From Deltaproteobacteria bacterium RIFCSPHIGHO2_01_FULL_43_49 (GTDB lineage Bacteria; UBA10199; SPLOWO2-01-44-7): a stretch of 64,000 nucleotides of DNA. How positions within the stretch are numbered: the first letter of the stretch is position 1; each line of letters starts with the position of its first letter. The stretch spans positions 27,852-91,851 of the forward strand of contig MGRG01000012.1 in assembly GCA_001798075.1 (NCBI GenBank), written 5' to 3'. The translations under genes and the position numbers were made by a program. The notes below the pieces were generated by a model. That model did not search any database, was not told the DNA's origin, and saw only the letters and a list, made by a program, of their open reading frames with translations. Shown one piece after another: positions 42,694 through 51,396 of the stretch.

Positions 42694-42711
42694 CGGGGTC
42701 CTGCCCCTCCG
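42694..42711 (+). repeat. Fragment of element A
   Basis: GGGGTCCTGCCCCTCCG matches the left end of A copies 3 and 7 and then diverges. The 244-base gap after tdh holds only this and the promoter at 42881. Confidence 0.5.
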
Positions 42712-42880
42712 CTCTATTCCTCGAGCCAGCAAGCCAGGAGGAAGCAATCATCTCCTCTCCTGTCAAAATGATAACGGTTTTGGTGGATTATTACCCGTCG
42801 TCATTTTTTTGGCACATCCCTTTCATCCAAATCTCTATGAAATTGTAGGGGAAGCTCTGAAGTCCTTCCCTTGAGCTTAT

Positions 42881-42896
42881 TGGCACAAGACTTGCT
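42881..42896 (+). promoter_or_regulatory. Sigma-54-type promoter (TGGCACA-N4-TTGCT)
   Basis: The GG-N10-GC spacing is exact; 26 bases separate it from the GTG at 42923, with GGAGG between. Confidence 0.7.
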
Positions 42897-42922
42897 CTCT
42901 TAAGGGTTCCTGGAGGCAAGCT

Positions 42923-44587
42923 GTGTTAAGAAAGACTATAGAAAAATGTGGGTTTTGTTGGTCACCCCTGGCGCTGCTTTTGCTCTGCGCCTCTTGCGGC
43001 GGTGGAGGCAGTGGAGGGGGTGCTGCTGCACAAACGGCAGGAGGGGGGGGTGGTAGCGTACAGAGTTCTCCCAGCTCCATGTCGGTTGGGGATATTGCGA
43101 ATGCCAGTTTCAGTGGAGGTTCGGCTAGCATTAGTTTTAGCGGTGCTTCCGGCACGTATGAGTTACTTCTCCAATCTCAAGCAACAGATGGGGCGACGAG
43201 AGCTGTTTCTGTCAGTGCCCTCTCTGCTGCGGGAAAAGCATTAGGACTTCCCAATCCACTTGAAGACTCTGCGATTGAGGGTCAACCCTTTTCAGCACAG
43301 GTTCAATTGGACGCCCTTTTAAGAGACGAAGAGCGATTTTTGTTGAGTGCTCCTTGGGATGGAGGGGCTTCAAAATCATTAGGTGTATCCAAATCGGGTG
43401 GTGGTGGTGGAAACGAAAATATCAATGTGGCTTGGTCGGTTGACGATACAGATACATTCCGTGTTTTGTCTTCTCTAACGGATGTTACTTCTTATAATAC
43501 AATCACCGCAACGGTGAAATGTGTGAATTCAACAGTTGCCATTTTTATTGATGATGAAATTCTATCGACCAACCCCACCGATCTCCCACAAGCCGATATC
43601 GACACCCTCTGTAGTCAGTACGCAACCTCCCTTGCAACGGTAAGCTCCCTTTTTGGGACTTTTTCAGACATCAACGCGGATGGAGTGGCTGTTGCTTTGA
43701 TCACACCGGTAGTCAACCGTCTAACCAGTGGTGGAGGAGGCATCGTCACCGGTTTTTTCTACTCTGGTGATCTATTTGCAAGAAGTGGTTCCATTCCTGC
43801 CAGCAATGCAAGAGAAATTGTTTATCTTTTATCACCTGATTCCGATGGCATTTATGGAACGGCGGTCAGCAATGCGTTTGCCATGTCTAATTTTTTGCCG
43901 GCGGTCTTTCCCCATGAGATACAACATTTGATCAGCTACTATCAGCATACCATAGCCAGAAGCGGCGATTCAGAGGAAGACTGGCTCAACGAAGGCCTTT
44001 CGCACCTTGCAGAAGATTTAGTAGGTTATGGCAGAGAAAATTATTCCCGTTATGATCTCTACTTAGCCTCTCCTCAAAGCTATTCACTGGTTAGCTCATC
44101 TACTGGCCTTGCCCAGAGAGGCGCCTCTTATTTGTTTTTACGGTATCTCTATGAACGAACTGGCAAGAGTGCTACTTTTTTAAGCAATCTTGTTCAAACC
44201 ACAAACACCGGCACGAGCAATGTGGTCAATGCTTTTACTTCTCCATCTAGCGATTTTGACTCGTTTGGTGAATTTCTGAGTCGCTGGGCAGTGGCCCTTG
44301 CTTATACCAACCGAGGGCTCACCTCGAGCAGTGATTTTATGTATAATGCCCGAACTTTTAACAGTACAACCGGCAACTATGAAGGGGTTTGTATGGTTTG
44401 TTCCGCAAGCGATGGAAGAAGCACCGTATTGGATGGCCCTAGTTTTGGCACTTATAGCAGCTCTACTTCTTATAACATCAAAGGATCGACAACCCGTTTT
44501 TTAAGACTCTCTTCTGTTCCCGCCTCATTGAACTTGTCAGCCAGCACTGCTGCGGTTCCCGCCGCCATTGTCTTGCGTACCCAGTAA
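42923..44587 (+). CDS. Large lipoprotein with M30-like zinc metallopeptidase motif
   Basis: The 554-residue product has a signal peptide with lipobox-like CASC (lipidated cysteine about residue 25), then a Gly-rich linker. The catalytic region reads FPHEIQHLISYYQH (HExxH, about 331-335) and, 20 residues later, WLNEGLSHLAEDL, the pattern of hyicolysin-type M30 peptidases. GTG 42923 is chosen because GGAGG lies at correct spacing and no in-frame ATG is better. It has its own sigma-54-type promoter. Extracytoplasmic proteolysis is likely. Confidence 0.82.
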   Translation: MLRKTIEKCGFCWSPLALLLLCASCGGGGSGGGAAAQTAGGGGGSVQSSPSSMSVGDIANASFSGGSASISFSGASGTYELLLQSQATDGATRAVSVSALSAAGKALGLPNPLEDSAIEGQPFSAQVQLDALLRDEERFLLSAPWDGGASKSLGVSKSGGGGGNENINVAWSVDDTDTFRVLSSLTDVTSYNTITATVKCVNSTVAIFIDDEILSTNPTDLPQADIDTLCSQYATSLATVSSLFGTFSDINADGVAVALITPVVNRLTSGGGGIVTGFFYSGDLFARSGSIPASNAREIVYLLSPDSDGIYGTAVSNAFAMSNFLPAVFPHEIQHLISYYQHTIARSGDSEEDWLNEGLSHLAEDLVGYGRENYSRYDLYLASPQSYSLVSSSTGLAQRGASYLFLRYLYERTGKSATFLSNLVQTTNTGTSNVVNAFTSPSSDFDSFGEFLSRWAVALAYTNRGLTSSSDFMYNARTFNSTTGNYEGVCMVCSASDGRSTVLDGPSFGTYSSSTSYNIKGSTTRFLRLSSVPASLNLSASTAAVPAAIVLRTQ

Positions 44588-44640
44588 TTTTCCACTGACT
44601 CTCTGACTTCTACAAGACAAACTGGCATCGCTTTCGGTCA

Positions 44641-44855
44641 GGAGTGGGGGTGTTTAAGTGAAAAGGCTTCCGCTCGCCAGGTTCGAAAAATCAATGCCGC
44701 CACTTCCGTTCGGGGGATTCAAAAAGACGCAGGTCAATTTGGGGCGACCCCCCAAATTGCCTCCTCCGCTCTCGTCCCGCCGAGTTTCATAACCCCCATA
44801 AGGTTCGGCGGGACTGCGAGAGGCTTTTTTCACCTCCCCTCACTCACGCGGCGGC
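44641..44855. repeat. Complex fold-back element D, copy 2
   Basis: Outer arms around GTGAAAAGGCTTCCGCTCGC pair imperfectly with GCGAGAGGCTTTTTTCAC. Inner hairpins are AATTTGGGG-CGA-CCCCCCAAATT and GTCCCGCCGA...TCGGCGGGAC, whose loop holds ACCCCCATAAGG. No gene is present in 44588-45237. Confidence 0.75.
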
Positions 44856-44890
44856 TTTCAGATTTTTTTCACCTGGCTCGTTCATGTCTT

Positions 44891-44920
44891 TTGCACAGTG
44901 GAACTATGAACTTGTATAAT
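44891..44920 (+). promoter_or_regulatory. Possible sigma-70 promoter reading into element D3
   Basis: TTGCAC (44891-44896) and a perfect TATAAT (44915-44920) are 18 bases apart. GAACTAT and ATAGTTC around the -10 are inverted repeats. No coding gene follows before 45238. Confidence 0.45.
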
Positions 44921-44932
44921 AGTTCAAAATAA

Positions 44933-45104
44933 CTGTTTGCAATCGCGCGAGCGAGTGGGGTTCGAAAGGCGTCTCGGAACCCCGCCAAACCTTATGGGGG
45001 TTACAATAATTTGGCGGGGTGAGAGCCGAGTGGGTGTTTTGGGGAGACTCCCCAAGACAACCCACGTCCTTTCGAACCCTACGAGCGGAAGTGATTGCAA
45101 ACAG
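44933..45104. repeat. Complex fold-back element D, copy 3
   Basis: Arms CTGTTTGCAATC/GATTGCAAACAG and GGGTTCGAAAGG/CCTTTCGAACCC enclose hairpins CCCCGCCAAA...TTTGGCGGGG and TTGGGGAG-A-CTCCCCAA. The CCTTATGGGGGTT loop is the complement of the loop in copy D2, so the two lie in inverted orientation. Confidence 0.78.
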
Positions 45105-45237
45105 ACACTTGCAAAAAAACTCTCCGAAGTGGAGCACAGTTTTGAACACCCCTCTCTTGCCCGAAAGCAATTGGCATAGAGAAGCTCAGTAATTTTCCAT
45201 CATTGTCAACAAAAGTTCATTCCATTAAAGTCAAAGT

Positions 45238-46032
45238 ATGTATCCAATTTTATTCAAAATTCCGGTTTTTGGGCTTTTTGGATTAGACTCGATTCCTATC
45301 CATAGTTACGGGTTGATGGTGGCGTTGGGTTTTTTGGCAGGTAGTTGGTATGTGAAGCGGGAGGCTATGAAAGCCGGTGAAGATCCTGCCAAAGCCCTCG
45401 ATCTTGTCTTTTATATCCTCATTGCCGCTATTTTGGGCTCTCGCATCTTGTATGTTTTAACCTCTGAACGTGAGCGATTATTTCAGGACCCCTTCTTTTT
45501 ATTCAAAATCTGGGAGGGGGGACTTGTTTTTTATGGGGGACTCATTGCCAGTGTGTTGGTTGCCATTTGGTTTTTGAAAAAATATCGAATTAGTTTTTGG
45601 AAATATGCCGATTTTTTTGCTCCGGCACTCGCGCTGGGACATGCGATCGGCAGGCAAGGTTGTTTTTTAGCCGGGTGCTGTTATGGCCGCCCCCTGTTGG
45701 TAAGCGCCTGGTTTTCTGTGACTTTCCCCACCAATATCAATTCATTGGCACCGGCGGGTATTCCCCTTTACTCAACACAGCTGATGGAATCTTTGGGTGA
45801 GTTTCTTATTTTTTTGGGACTTGCTTGGGGCTTAAGGCGTAAAAAATTCGACGGGCAAATTTTTATTCTTTATTTAATGATTTATGCTGGTTTGCGTTTT
45901 GTTATCGAATTTTTTAGAGGAGATATTGAACGAGGCTTTGTTTTGGAAACCTGGATTTCAACTTCCCAGTTTATCGCCACGATTCTATTTGCATTTGGCT
46001 TGGGATTGTACCTATATAGAAGAAGAGTATGA
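45238..46032 (+). CDS. lgt: Prolipoprotein diacylglyceryl transferase, first copy
   Basis: Lgt attaches diacylglycerol to the lipobox cysteine in the inner membrane. The 264-residue protein has about seven membrane segments, the N-terminal SIPIHSYGLMVALGF, and the signature GRQGCFLAGCCYGRP (about 139-153), a variant of the classic GRxGNFxNGE motif. ATG 45238 has no strong ribosome-binding site. It heads an operon whose members overlap by four bases through to the CPBP protease; a second lgt lies at 49778. Confidence 0.92.
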   Translation: MYPILFKIPVFGLFGLDSIPIHSYGLMVALGFLAGSWYVKREAMKAGEDPAKALDLVFYILIAAILGSRILYVLTSERERLFQDPFFLFKIWEGGLVFYGGLIASVLVAIWFLKKYRISFWKYADFFAPALALGHAIGRQGCFLAGCCYGRPLLVSAWFSVTFPTNINSLAPAGIPLYSTQLMESLGEFLIFLGLAWGLRRKKFDGQIFILYLMIYAGLRFVIEFFRGDIERGFVLETWISTSQFIATILFAFGLGLYLYRRRV

Positions 46033-46511
46033 AGAAGATTTTCTTTGCTTTTTTGTTTCTTTGCTTCTTTGCTTCTCTGATGGGATGCACCAAGACTTTT
46101 CGCGTTGCCAGTCCCACCATGCCTCGTATTATCAAACAGGAATTTGCAGCGAGCCCTAACGATATCTATTATGCCCTTCGATGGGCGCTTCGTTCTCATG
46201 GCTACCCAATCGCTGAAGAAGATTTACAAAACGGCGTCATCAAAACGCGCTATGTCCCTGTGAAATCAAATTCCCATTATGTCGATGTCTTTGGAAGGCC
46301 CGATTACGGGGTCAACGGTGCTTACCATCAGTTGGAATTAAGGCTTGTTCCGCACAATGGCAAAACAGAGGTGCAAATCGGCTCTAGAATTCAAAGTGTA
46401 GTTGCCAATTTGAAGTCGACAGGTGGAGAAGAAAAGATGATTTTAGGAAAAATTACCGATTATCTGCGCAGTCCAAACGCCCAAGTGACCAATCTTGGTG
46501 TTCAAGAATGA
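46029..46511 (+). CDS. Putative outer-membrane lipoprotein of unknown function
   Basis: The 160-residue product has a signal peptide ending in lipobox LMGC (cysteine 20, followed by Thr, so sorting to the outer membrane is expected). The mature part (from about residue 30) is a small mixed alpha/beta domain (NDIYYALRWALRSHGYPI ...VIKTRYVPV) similar in pattern to NlpC/BamC-like or DUF4136-like domains, but I cannot place it. It overlaps lgt and ileS by ATGA on each side. Confidence 0.75.
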   Translation: MKKIFFAFLFLCFFASLMGCTKTFRVASPTMPRIIKQEFAASPNDIYYALRWALRSHGYPIAEEDLQNGVIKTRYVPVKSNSHYVDVFGRPDYGVNGAYHQLELRLVPHNGKTEVQIGSRIQSVVANLKSTGGEEKMILGKITDYLRSPNAQVTNLGVQE

Positions 46512-49303
46512 AAGAGACCCTCAATCTGCCCCAAACCGATTTTCCAATGAAGGCGGGGCTTCCACAAAAAGAGCCGCAGCTTCTCAAATTTTGGGAAGAT
46601 TTGAAGCTCTATGAAAAATTGATTGAGAAAAATAAGGACAAGACCCCCTATATTTTTCACGATGGTCCGCCGTATGCCAACGGCAACATCCACTATGGGA
46701 CCATTTTGAACAAAGTTTTGAAAGATATTGTGGTGAAGTTTAAAAACATGTCGGGCCAGCTCTGCGAATTTGTGCCGGGTTGGGATTGCCATGGTCTTCC
46801 CATTGAGCTGCAAGTCGATAAAGATTTGGGTTCTAAAAAAGCACAGATGTCTCCTTTGGAAATTCGCAAAAAATGCAAAGAGCATGCGCTAAAATATATC
46901 GACATCCAACGCTCCGAATTCAAAAGGCTCGGTGGAGTGGGAAGATGGGAAGAGCCCTATATTACGATGTCTCCCCAGTATGAAGCGGCGATTGCCAGAG
47001 AATTTGGAAAATTTGTCGAAAAAGATTTGGTCTATCGAAGTAAAAAACCGGTGTTTTGGTGTCCTTCCTGCAGAACCGCTTTGGCGGAAGCAGAAGTGGA
47101 ATATGCAAATCATCGCTCTCCATCCATTTATGTCAAATTCAAGCTGATGGAAACAAACAAAGTCAAAAAATCGTGGGGTTTGAAAGAGGAACCGGTCTAT
47201 CTTGTAATTTGGACAACGACTCCTTGGACGTTGCCGGCAAATTTGGCAATTTCCCTGCATCCCTCTTTTACTTACGCAGCAATTCGCATGGGAAAAGAGG
47301 TTTGGGTCATTGCAGATACTCTTTTAAACAAAGTTTTGGAAGTTTTTGGCTCTCCTGAGTGTGAAGTTTTGACAAAATTTTCAGGAAAAGATTTGGAAAA
47401 TTTGCATTGCCAACATCCCTTTTTGCCCAAACAGTCCCTCATTGTTTTAGGGGCACACGTTACTTCAGAAGCGGGGACCGGCTGTGTTCACACAGCACCA
47501 GGGCACGGCCAGGAAGATTATGTTATAGGACAAAAGTATGGCTTGGAGCCCTTTGCCCCCATTGATGCGCAAGGTCGGTTCACCAAGGAAGTGGGACTGG
47601 CTTGGATCGAAGGAAAAAAAGTTGAAGAGGCCAACCAGCCCATTATTGACCATCTAAAACAAAGTGGAGCACTCGCCAAAGAAGACAAACTGGAACACTC
47701 CTATCCTCACTGCTGGCGTTGCAAAAACCCAATTCTTTTTCGGGCCACCGAACAATGGTTTGTCTCCATGGAAAAACAGGATCTCCGCAAAAAAGCATTA
47801 AGGGCGATCGATAATGTTGAATGGATTCCACCTTGGGGGCGAAACCGCATTTTTGGAATGGTTCAGGAAAGACCCGATTGGTGTATCTCCAGACAGCGTT
47901 TGTGGGGTGTTCCCATTATCGCTCTAGCCTGTAGTGAGTGTGAAACTGTTCACACTACGAAAGAATTGGTCGATAAAGCAGCTAAAGTTTTTGAAAAAGA
48001 GGGGTCGGACGCCTGGTTTGCCTCCGATGACGTTTCCCAATTTATACCGGAAAAGTTTTCATGCCCAAAATGCAAGAAAAAAACCAAATTTGTCAAAGTG
48101 GGTGACATTCTGGATGTCTGGTTTGATTCTGGAGTCTCTTTTGCGGCTGTTTTGGAAGAGATGTTAAAGCTCAAAGAGCCCGCCGATCTTTATTTGGAGG
48201 GAAGCGACCAGCACCGAGGTTGGTTTCATACCTCTTTGCTGATTTCTATTGGGACACGGGATAGAGCTCCCTATAAAAGGGTCTTGACTCATGGGTTTGT
48301 GGTCGATGCCGAAGGAAAAAAACTTTCTAAATCGGCCAAAAATTATATCCCGCCTGATAATGTTTTGAAAAATCAGGGCGCAGAAATGTTAAGGCTTTGG
48401 GTGGCCAACGAAGATTATCGAAACGACATTCGTTTTTCTGAAGAGATTTTAACAAGGTTGATCGATTCGTATCGCAAGGTTCGTAACACCTGCCGTTACA
48501 TGCTGGGAAATCTTTTCGATTTCACTCCCGGAAAGGACGAAGTCCCCTATGAAGAATTGTTAGAACTAGATCGCTGGGCTTTGCATGTATTGCAGTCGGT
48601 TATTAAACAGGTGCGTGAAGCCTATGAACGATTTGAATTTCACATGATTGCCCACACATTAAACCGCTTTTGCGCGGTGGAGTTATCGTCTTTCTATTTC
48701 GATATTTTGAAAGACAGACTCTACACAGAAGCCAAAAAAGGTTTGCCGAGGAGAGCCGCACAAACCGCCTTGTTTAAAATCTTGGAGACTATGACACGGT
48801 TGATGGCTCCTATTTTATCTTTCACGGCAGAAGAGGTGTGGCAGGCCTCTCCAGCATTTGAGGGAAAACCAAAGTCGATCTTTTTGACTGATTTGCCAGC
48901 ACCCAATTCTAAGTGGGAAGATCAAGCCCTCAGTGAGCGTTGGGAACGTTTTTTTACCATGCGTGGGTTGGTGACCAAAGCGTTGGAACTTGCCCGAGCC
49001 GGAAAATTTTTAGGGAATTCTTTAGAAGCAAAAGTGGTGATTGAAGCCAAAAAAGACCAACAACAATTTTTGCAGTCGTTCGGTACCAGTTTGCCAGACC
49101 TCTTTATTGTTTCTGAAGTAGAGTTTGGAAAAGCAAAAGGGAATTGGACTCACACATCTGACGAAGTTGCCGGATTTAAAGTGGGAGTAGAAAAGGCGAC
49201 CGGTAAAAAGTGTGGACGTTGTTGGAAATATTTATCTTCTGTCGGCAGCAATGCAAAAAATCCAGATGTTTGTGAAAGATGCGCTCATGTCTTACAAATA
49301 TAA
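46508..49303 (+). CDS. ileS: Isoleucyl-tRNA synthetase
   Basis: IleS charges tRNA-Ile. The 931-residue protein has the class I HIGH-type motif PYANGNIHYGTI (about 56-67), the KMSKS-type KLSKSAKNYI (about 601-610), editing domain residues such as WTTTPWTLPAN, and the C-terminal zinc cysteines CGRCWKY and CERCA, as in bacterial type I IleS. It overlaps both neighbours. ileS-lspA adjacency is widespread in bacteria. Confidence 0.97.
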   Translation: MKETLNLPQTDFPMKAGLPQKEPQLLKFWEDLKLYEKLIEKNKDKTPYIFHDGPPYANGNIHYGTILNKVLKDIVVKFKNMSGQLCEFVPGWDCHGLPIELQVDKDLGSKKAQMSPLEIRKKCKEHALKYIDIQRSEFKRLGGVGRWEEPYITMSPQYEAAIAREFGKFVEKDLVYRSKKPVFWCPSCRTALAEAEVEYANHRSPSIYVKFKLMETNKVKKSWGLKEEPVYLVIWTTTPWTLPANLAISLHPSFTYAAIRMGKEVWVIADTLLNKVLEVFGSPECEVLTKFSGKDLENLHCQHPFLPKQSLIVLGAHVTSEAGTGCVHTAPGHGQEDYVIGQKYGLEPFAPIDAQGRFTKEVGLAWIEGKKVEEANQPIIDHLKQSGALAKEDKLEHSYPHCWRCKNPILFRATEQWFVSMEKQDLRKKALRAIDNVEWIPPWGRNRIFGMVQERPDWCISRQRLWGVPIIALACSECETVHTTKELVDKAAKVFEKEGSDAWFASDDVSQFIPEKFSCPKCKKKTKFVKVGDILDVWFDSGVSFAAVLEEMLKLKEPADLYLEGSDQHRGWFHTSLLISIGTRDRAPYKRVLTHGFVVDAEGKKLSKSAKNYIPPDNVLKNQGAEMLRLWVANEDYRNDIRFSEEILTRLIDSYRKVRNTCRYMLGNLFDFTPGKDEVPYEELLELDRWALHVLQSVIKQVREAYERFEFHMIAHTLNRFCAVELSSFYFDILKDRLYTEAKKGLPRRAAQTALFKILETMTRLMAPILSFTAEEVWQASPAFEGKPKSIFLTDLPAPNSKWEDQALSERWERFFTMRGLVTKALELARAGKFLGNSLEAKVVIEAKKDQQQFLQSFGTSLPDLFIVSEVEFGKAKGNWTHTSDEVAGFKVGVEKATGKKCGRCWKYLSSVGSNAKNPDVCERCAHVLQI

Positions 49304-49781
49304 AATCTTTTCGACCATCGCACCGTTTGTTTTTTTTTTAGATCAGCTGACCAAATTTTTAATTTTAAAGTATGTGACCCTTGGAGACGCTATCCCCATT
49401 ATCGATGGTTTTTTTGACATTGTTCATGTGCGCAATACCGGTGCCGCTTTTGGAATGTTTGCTCATTTAACCAATTCGGTCAGGGTTCCATTTTTTTATG
49501 CGATTTCACTTCTGGCCGTTGTTATTTTGATCACTGTTTTTAAAGAGTTGAAACCAACGGATCGCTTTTCTCCTTATCCTTTGAGTCTTATTAGTGCTGG
49601 GGTTCTAGGCAATTTGGTCGATCGACTTCGTTTTGGAAATGTCGTCGATTTTCTATCTTTTCATGTTCGAGACAAGGCAATTTGGGGTTTTCAATTAGAA
49701 TGGCCGGCGTTTAATATCGCAGATAGCGCGATTACAATTTCAATGATTCTTTTGGGCATCCACCTGTTGCGAGGCAAATGA
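49287..49781 (+). CDS. lspA: Lipoprotein signal peptidase (type II)
   Basis: LspA removes the signal peptide from diacylated prolipoproteins. The 164-residue protein has four membrane segments and the catalytic motifs VRNTGAAFGMF and AFNIADSAIT, each with an active-site aspartate or partner, plus GNLVDRLRFGNVVDFL. ATG 49287 lies in the end of ileS, with GAAAG upstream. Its stop overlaps the second lgt start. Confidence 0.94.
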   Translation: MSYKYKIFSTIAPFVFFLDQLTKFLILKYVTLGDAIPIIDGFFDIVHVRNTGAAFGMFAHLTNSVRVPFFYAISLLAVVILITVFKELKPTDRFSPYPLSLISAGVLGNLVDRLRFGNVVDFLSFHVRDKAIWGFQLEWPAFNIADSAITISMILLGIHLLRGK

Positions 49782-50566
49782 AGCCTATTCTTTTTAAAAT
49801 CAGTTCTCTGGAATTTCCCTCCTACACCATTATGATCATGATCGGTGTGTTGGTGGCGACCTATTTGGGTGTGAAACTTTGTAAAAAGAAGGGGCTTCCT
49901 GTTGTTTATGCCCTCGACATGGCAATTATCGGTATTCCAGCAGGCTTTCTGGGGGCTCGCCTCGCCCATGTTTTGGTGGAAGCTCCACAATATTATTTGG
50001 AAGCACCTGCGCGCTTTTTTTATTTTTGGCAGGGTGGGTTTGTCTCGTGGGGTGCCTACTTTGTTGTTTTGATTGCATGGTATTTTTATTTGCGCTTTCG
50101 GGATCAGCCTGTCTGGGCCTATTTTGATGTCGCTTCTCTTTGTGTACCGCTTGCTTTATTTTTTGGGCGTGCCGGTTGCCTGCTGAATGGCTGCTGTTTT
50201 GGAAAACCGACTCATTTTTTCATTCACTTAACTTTTACTAATCCAGGCTCTACGGCCTATGCATACTATCCCAATACCCCTCTGCACGCCACCCAACTTT
50301 ATTTGATGGCTAATGTTTTGATCATGCAAGGTATTATTTGGTGGGTCTCTCGGAAAAACTGGAACTTTCAAGGAAAACTTTTTTCCATCATGTTGGGGCT
50401 TTATGCCATTGGCAGGGGAACCATTGAGTTTTTGAGGGGGGATATCGATCGCGGTGTCTATTTGAATGGAGCGGTATCAGCGGGCCAGATTGTGATGATT
50501 TTTCAATTGATTCTCGCAGTCATCCTTTATTTTTATTTCAAGAAAAAAGCGTTACCTGTTCCATGA
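49778..50566 (+). CDS. lgt: Prolipoprotein diacylglyceryl transferase, second copy
   Basis: The 262-residue membrane protein is a second Lgt-like enzyme in the same operon, with FGRAGCLLNGCCFGKP (about 128-143) and a C-terminal IEFLRGDIDRG, both conserved. It is clearly different from the first copy (limited identity, shifted N-terminus EFPSYTIMIMIG), so the two are paralogues rather than a recent duplication. It may have a distinct substrate set or lipid donor. It overlaps lspA and the CPBP gene by ATGA. Confidence 0.88.
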   Translation: MKPILFKISSLEFPSYTIMIMIGVLVATYLGVKLCKKKGLPVVYALDMAIIGIPAGFLGARLAHVLVEAPQYYLEAPARFFYFWQGGFVSWGAYFVVLIAWYFYLRFRDQPVWAYFDVASLCVPLALFFGRAGCLLNGCCFGKPTHFFIHLTFTNPGSTAYAYYPNTPLHATQLYLMANVLIMQGIIWWVSRKNWNFQGKLFSIMLGLYAIGRGTIEFLRGDIDRGVYLNGAVSAGQIVMIFQLILAVILYFYFKKKALPVP

Positions 50567-51210
50567 AAAAATTAATTCTGGAAACTTTTGGCGTTACTGT
50601 TGGATTACTCGGCCTTTTTAAAATTTTTCAGTTTTTTTTATCTGAATTTTGGGTAGGCATTTTAGTCCCCGCTCTTCTCTTGTATGTTCCCTTTTTTGTC
50701 TTGCCCGACAAGGTCCATCCTTTCGATTTTTTTGATCGTTCGTGGAAGCAGTTACAGTTGAGTTTTATTGTCTTTGGGGTTGCCGTATTAATTGTTTTTC
50801 CTCCCTTTGCTTTTTTAGCTCATTTTTGGATGCTTTGGTTTGAGCATAAGCACGGATTTGAACCAGCCTCTTTTGTGTTTTTTACAGAACCACTATTGCT
50901 TAATTTGTTGGTGGTTGCTCTTCCGGAAGAATTTTACTTTCGGGGGTTTTTACAATCACGCTTCAATCAACTTTGGCCTGCCAAATGGCGTTTACTCGGT
51001 GCAGAGTTAGGTTGGGGATGGATTGTGACGGCGGTTATCTTTGCCTTTGCCCACAGTGTTCTCAACTTACAGTGGTGGCATTTTTCTATCTTTTTTCCCG
51101 CTTTGTTGTTTGGTTATTTGAGAGAGCGCACGAATTCTCTTACCGCGCCCATTCTATTTCACACCTTTTCAAACTGCTTCATGAACTGGTTTGCAAAGAG
51201 TTATTTTTAA
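50563..51210 (+). CDS. CPBP-family intramembrane glutamic protease
   Basis: These proteases (Abi/CAAX-type) cleave within membranes. The 215-residue protein has several membrane helices, PEEFYFRGFL (EExxxR motif, about 127-136), FAFAHS (about 165-170) and a final His near FHTFSN. Position after two lgt genes and lspA suggests a role in processing lipoproteins or sorted surface proteins, by analogy with myxosortase-like CPBP enzymes; that is inference. The last codons are nearly duplicated at 52110-52141 beyond the transposase module. Confidence 0.85.
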   Translation: MKKLILETFGVTVGLLGLFKIFQFFLSEFWVGILVPALLLYVPFFVLPDKVHPFDFFDRSWKQLQLSFIVFGVAVLIVFPPFAFLAHFWMLWFEHKHGFEPASFVFFTEPLLLNLLVVALPEEFYFRGFLQSRFNQLWPAKWRLLGAELGWGWIVTAVIFAFAHSVLNLQWWHFSIFFPALLFGYLRERTNSLTAPILFHTFSNCFMNWFAKSYF

Positions 51211-51213
51211 TCA

Positions 51214-51236
51214 CTTAGCTTGCTACCAGGTCGCGC
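51214..51236. repeat. REP repeat left 1 of the transposase module
   Basis: CTTAGCTTGCTACCAGGTCG and GCGC end; it pairs with 52079-52101 (reverse complement) with two mismatches. Confidence 0.8.
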
Positions 51237-51267
51237 CTCGCGCCAAATTTTCAAACAATATCAATTA

Positions 51268-51290
51268 CTTAGAATAGTACCAGGTCGCGG
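51268..51290. repeat. REP repeat left 2 of the transposase module
   Basis: CTTAGAATAGTACCAGGTCG type; partner of the repeat at 52025-52047 on the other side of the transposase gene. Confidence 0.75.
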
Positions 51291-51367
51291 GGTGATCAAA
51301 AATCGTCATCAACTGACGGATTTGAATCAATCAGTCACTTCCTTAACGGTTTTAATGGGAGGTTAGT

Positions 51368-51383
51368 TGGCACTTCGTTTGCA
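51368..51383 (+). promoter_or_regulatory. Sigma-54-type site directly before the transposase
   Basis: TGGCACT-TCGT-TTGCA has the correct GG-N10-GC spacing. The transcript would start at about 51394, three bases before the ATG at 51397, so it would be leaderless. Confidence 0.5.
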
Positions 51384-51396
51384 ATACTCCTATTGC

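Noticed and set aside
44641..45104. Integron attC sites or a CRISPR array
   Set aside because: The D structures lack attC R/L boxes and any integrase, and there are no regularly spaced direct repeats with unique spacers anywhere in the window.
44904..45170. Minus-strand open frame of 88 codons
   Set aside because: It lies wholly in fold-back element D3 and its flank; composition and lack of a ribosome-binding site argue against a gene.
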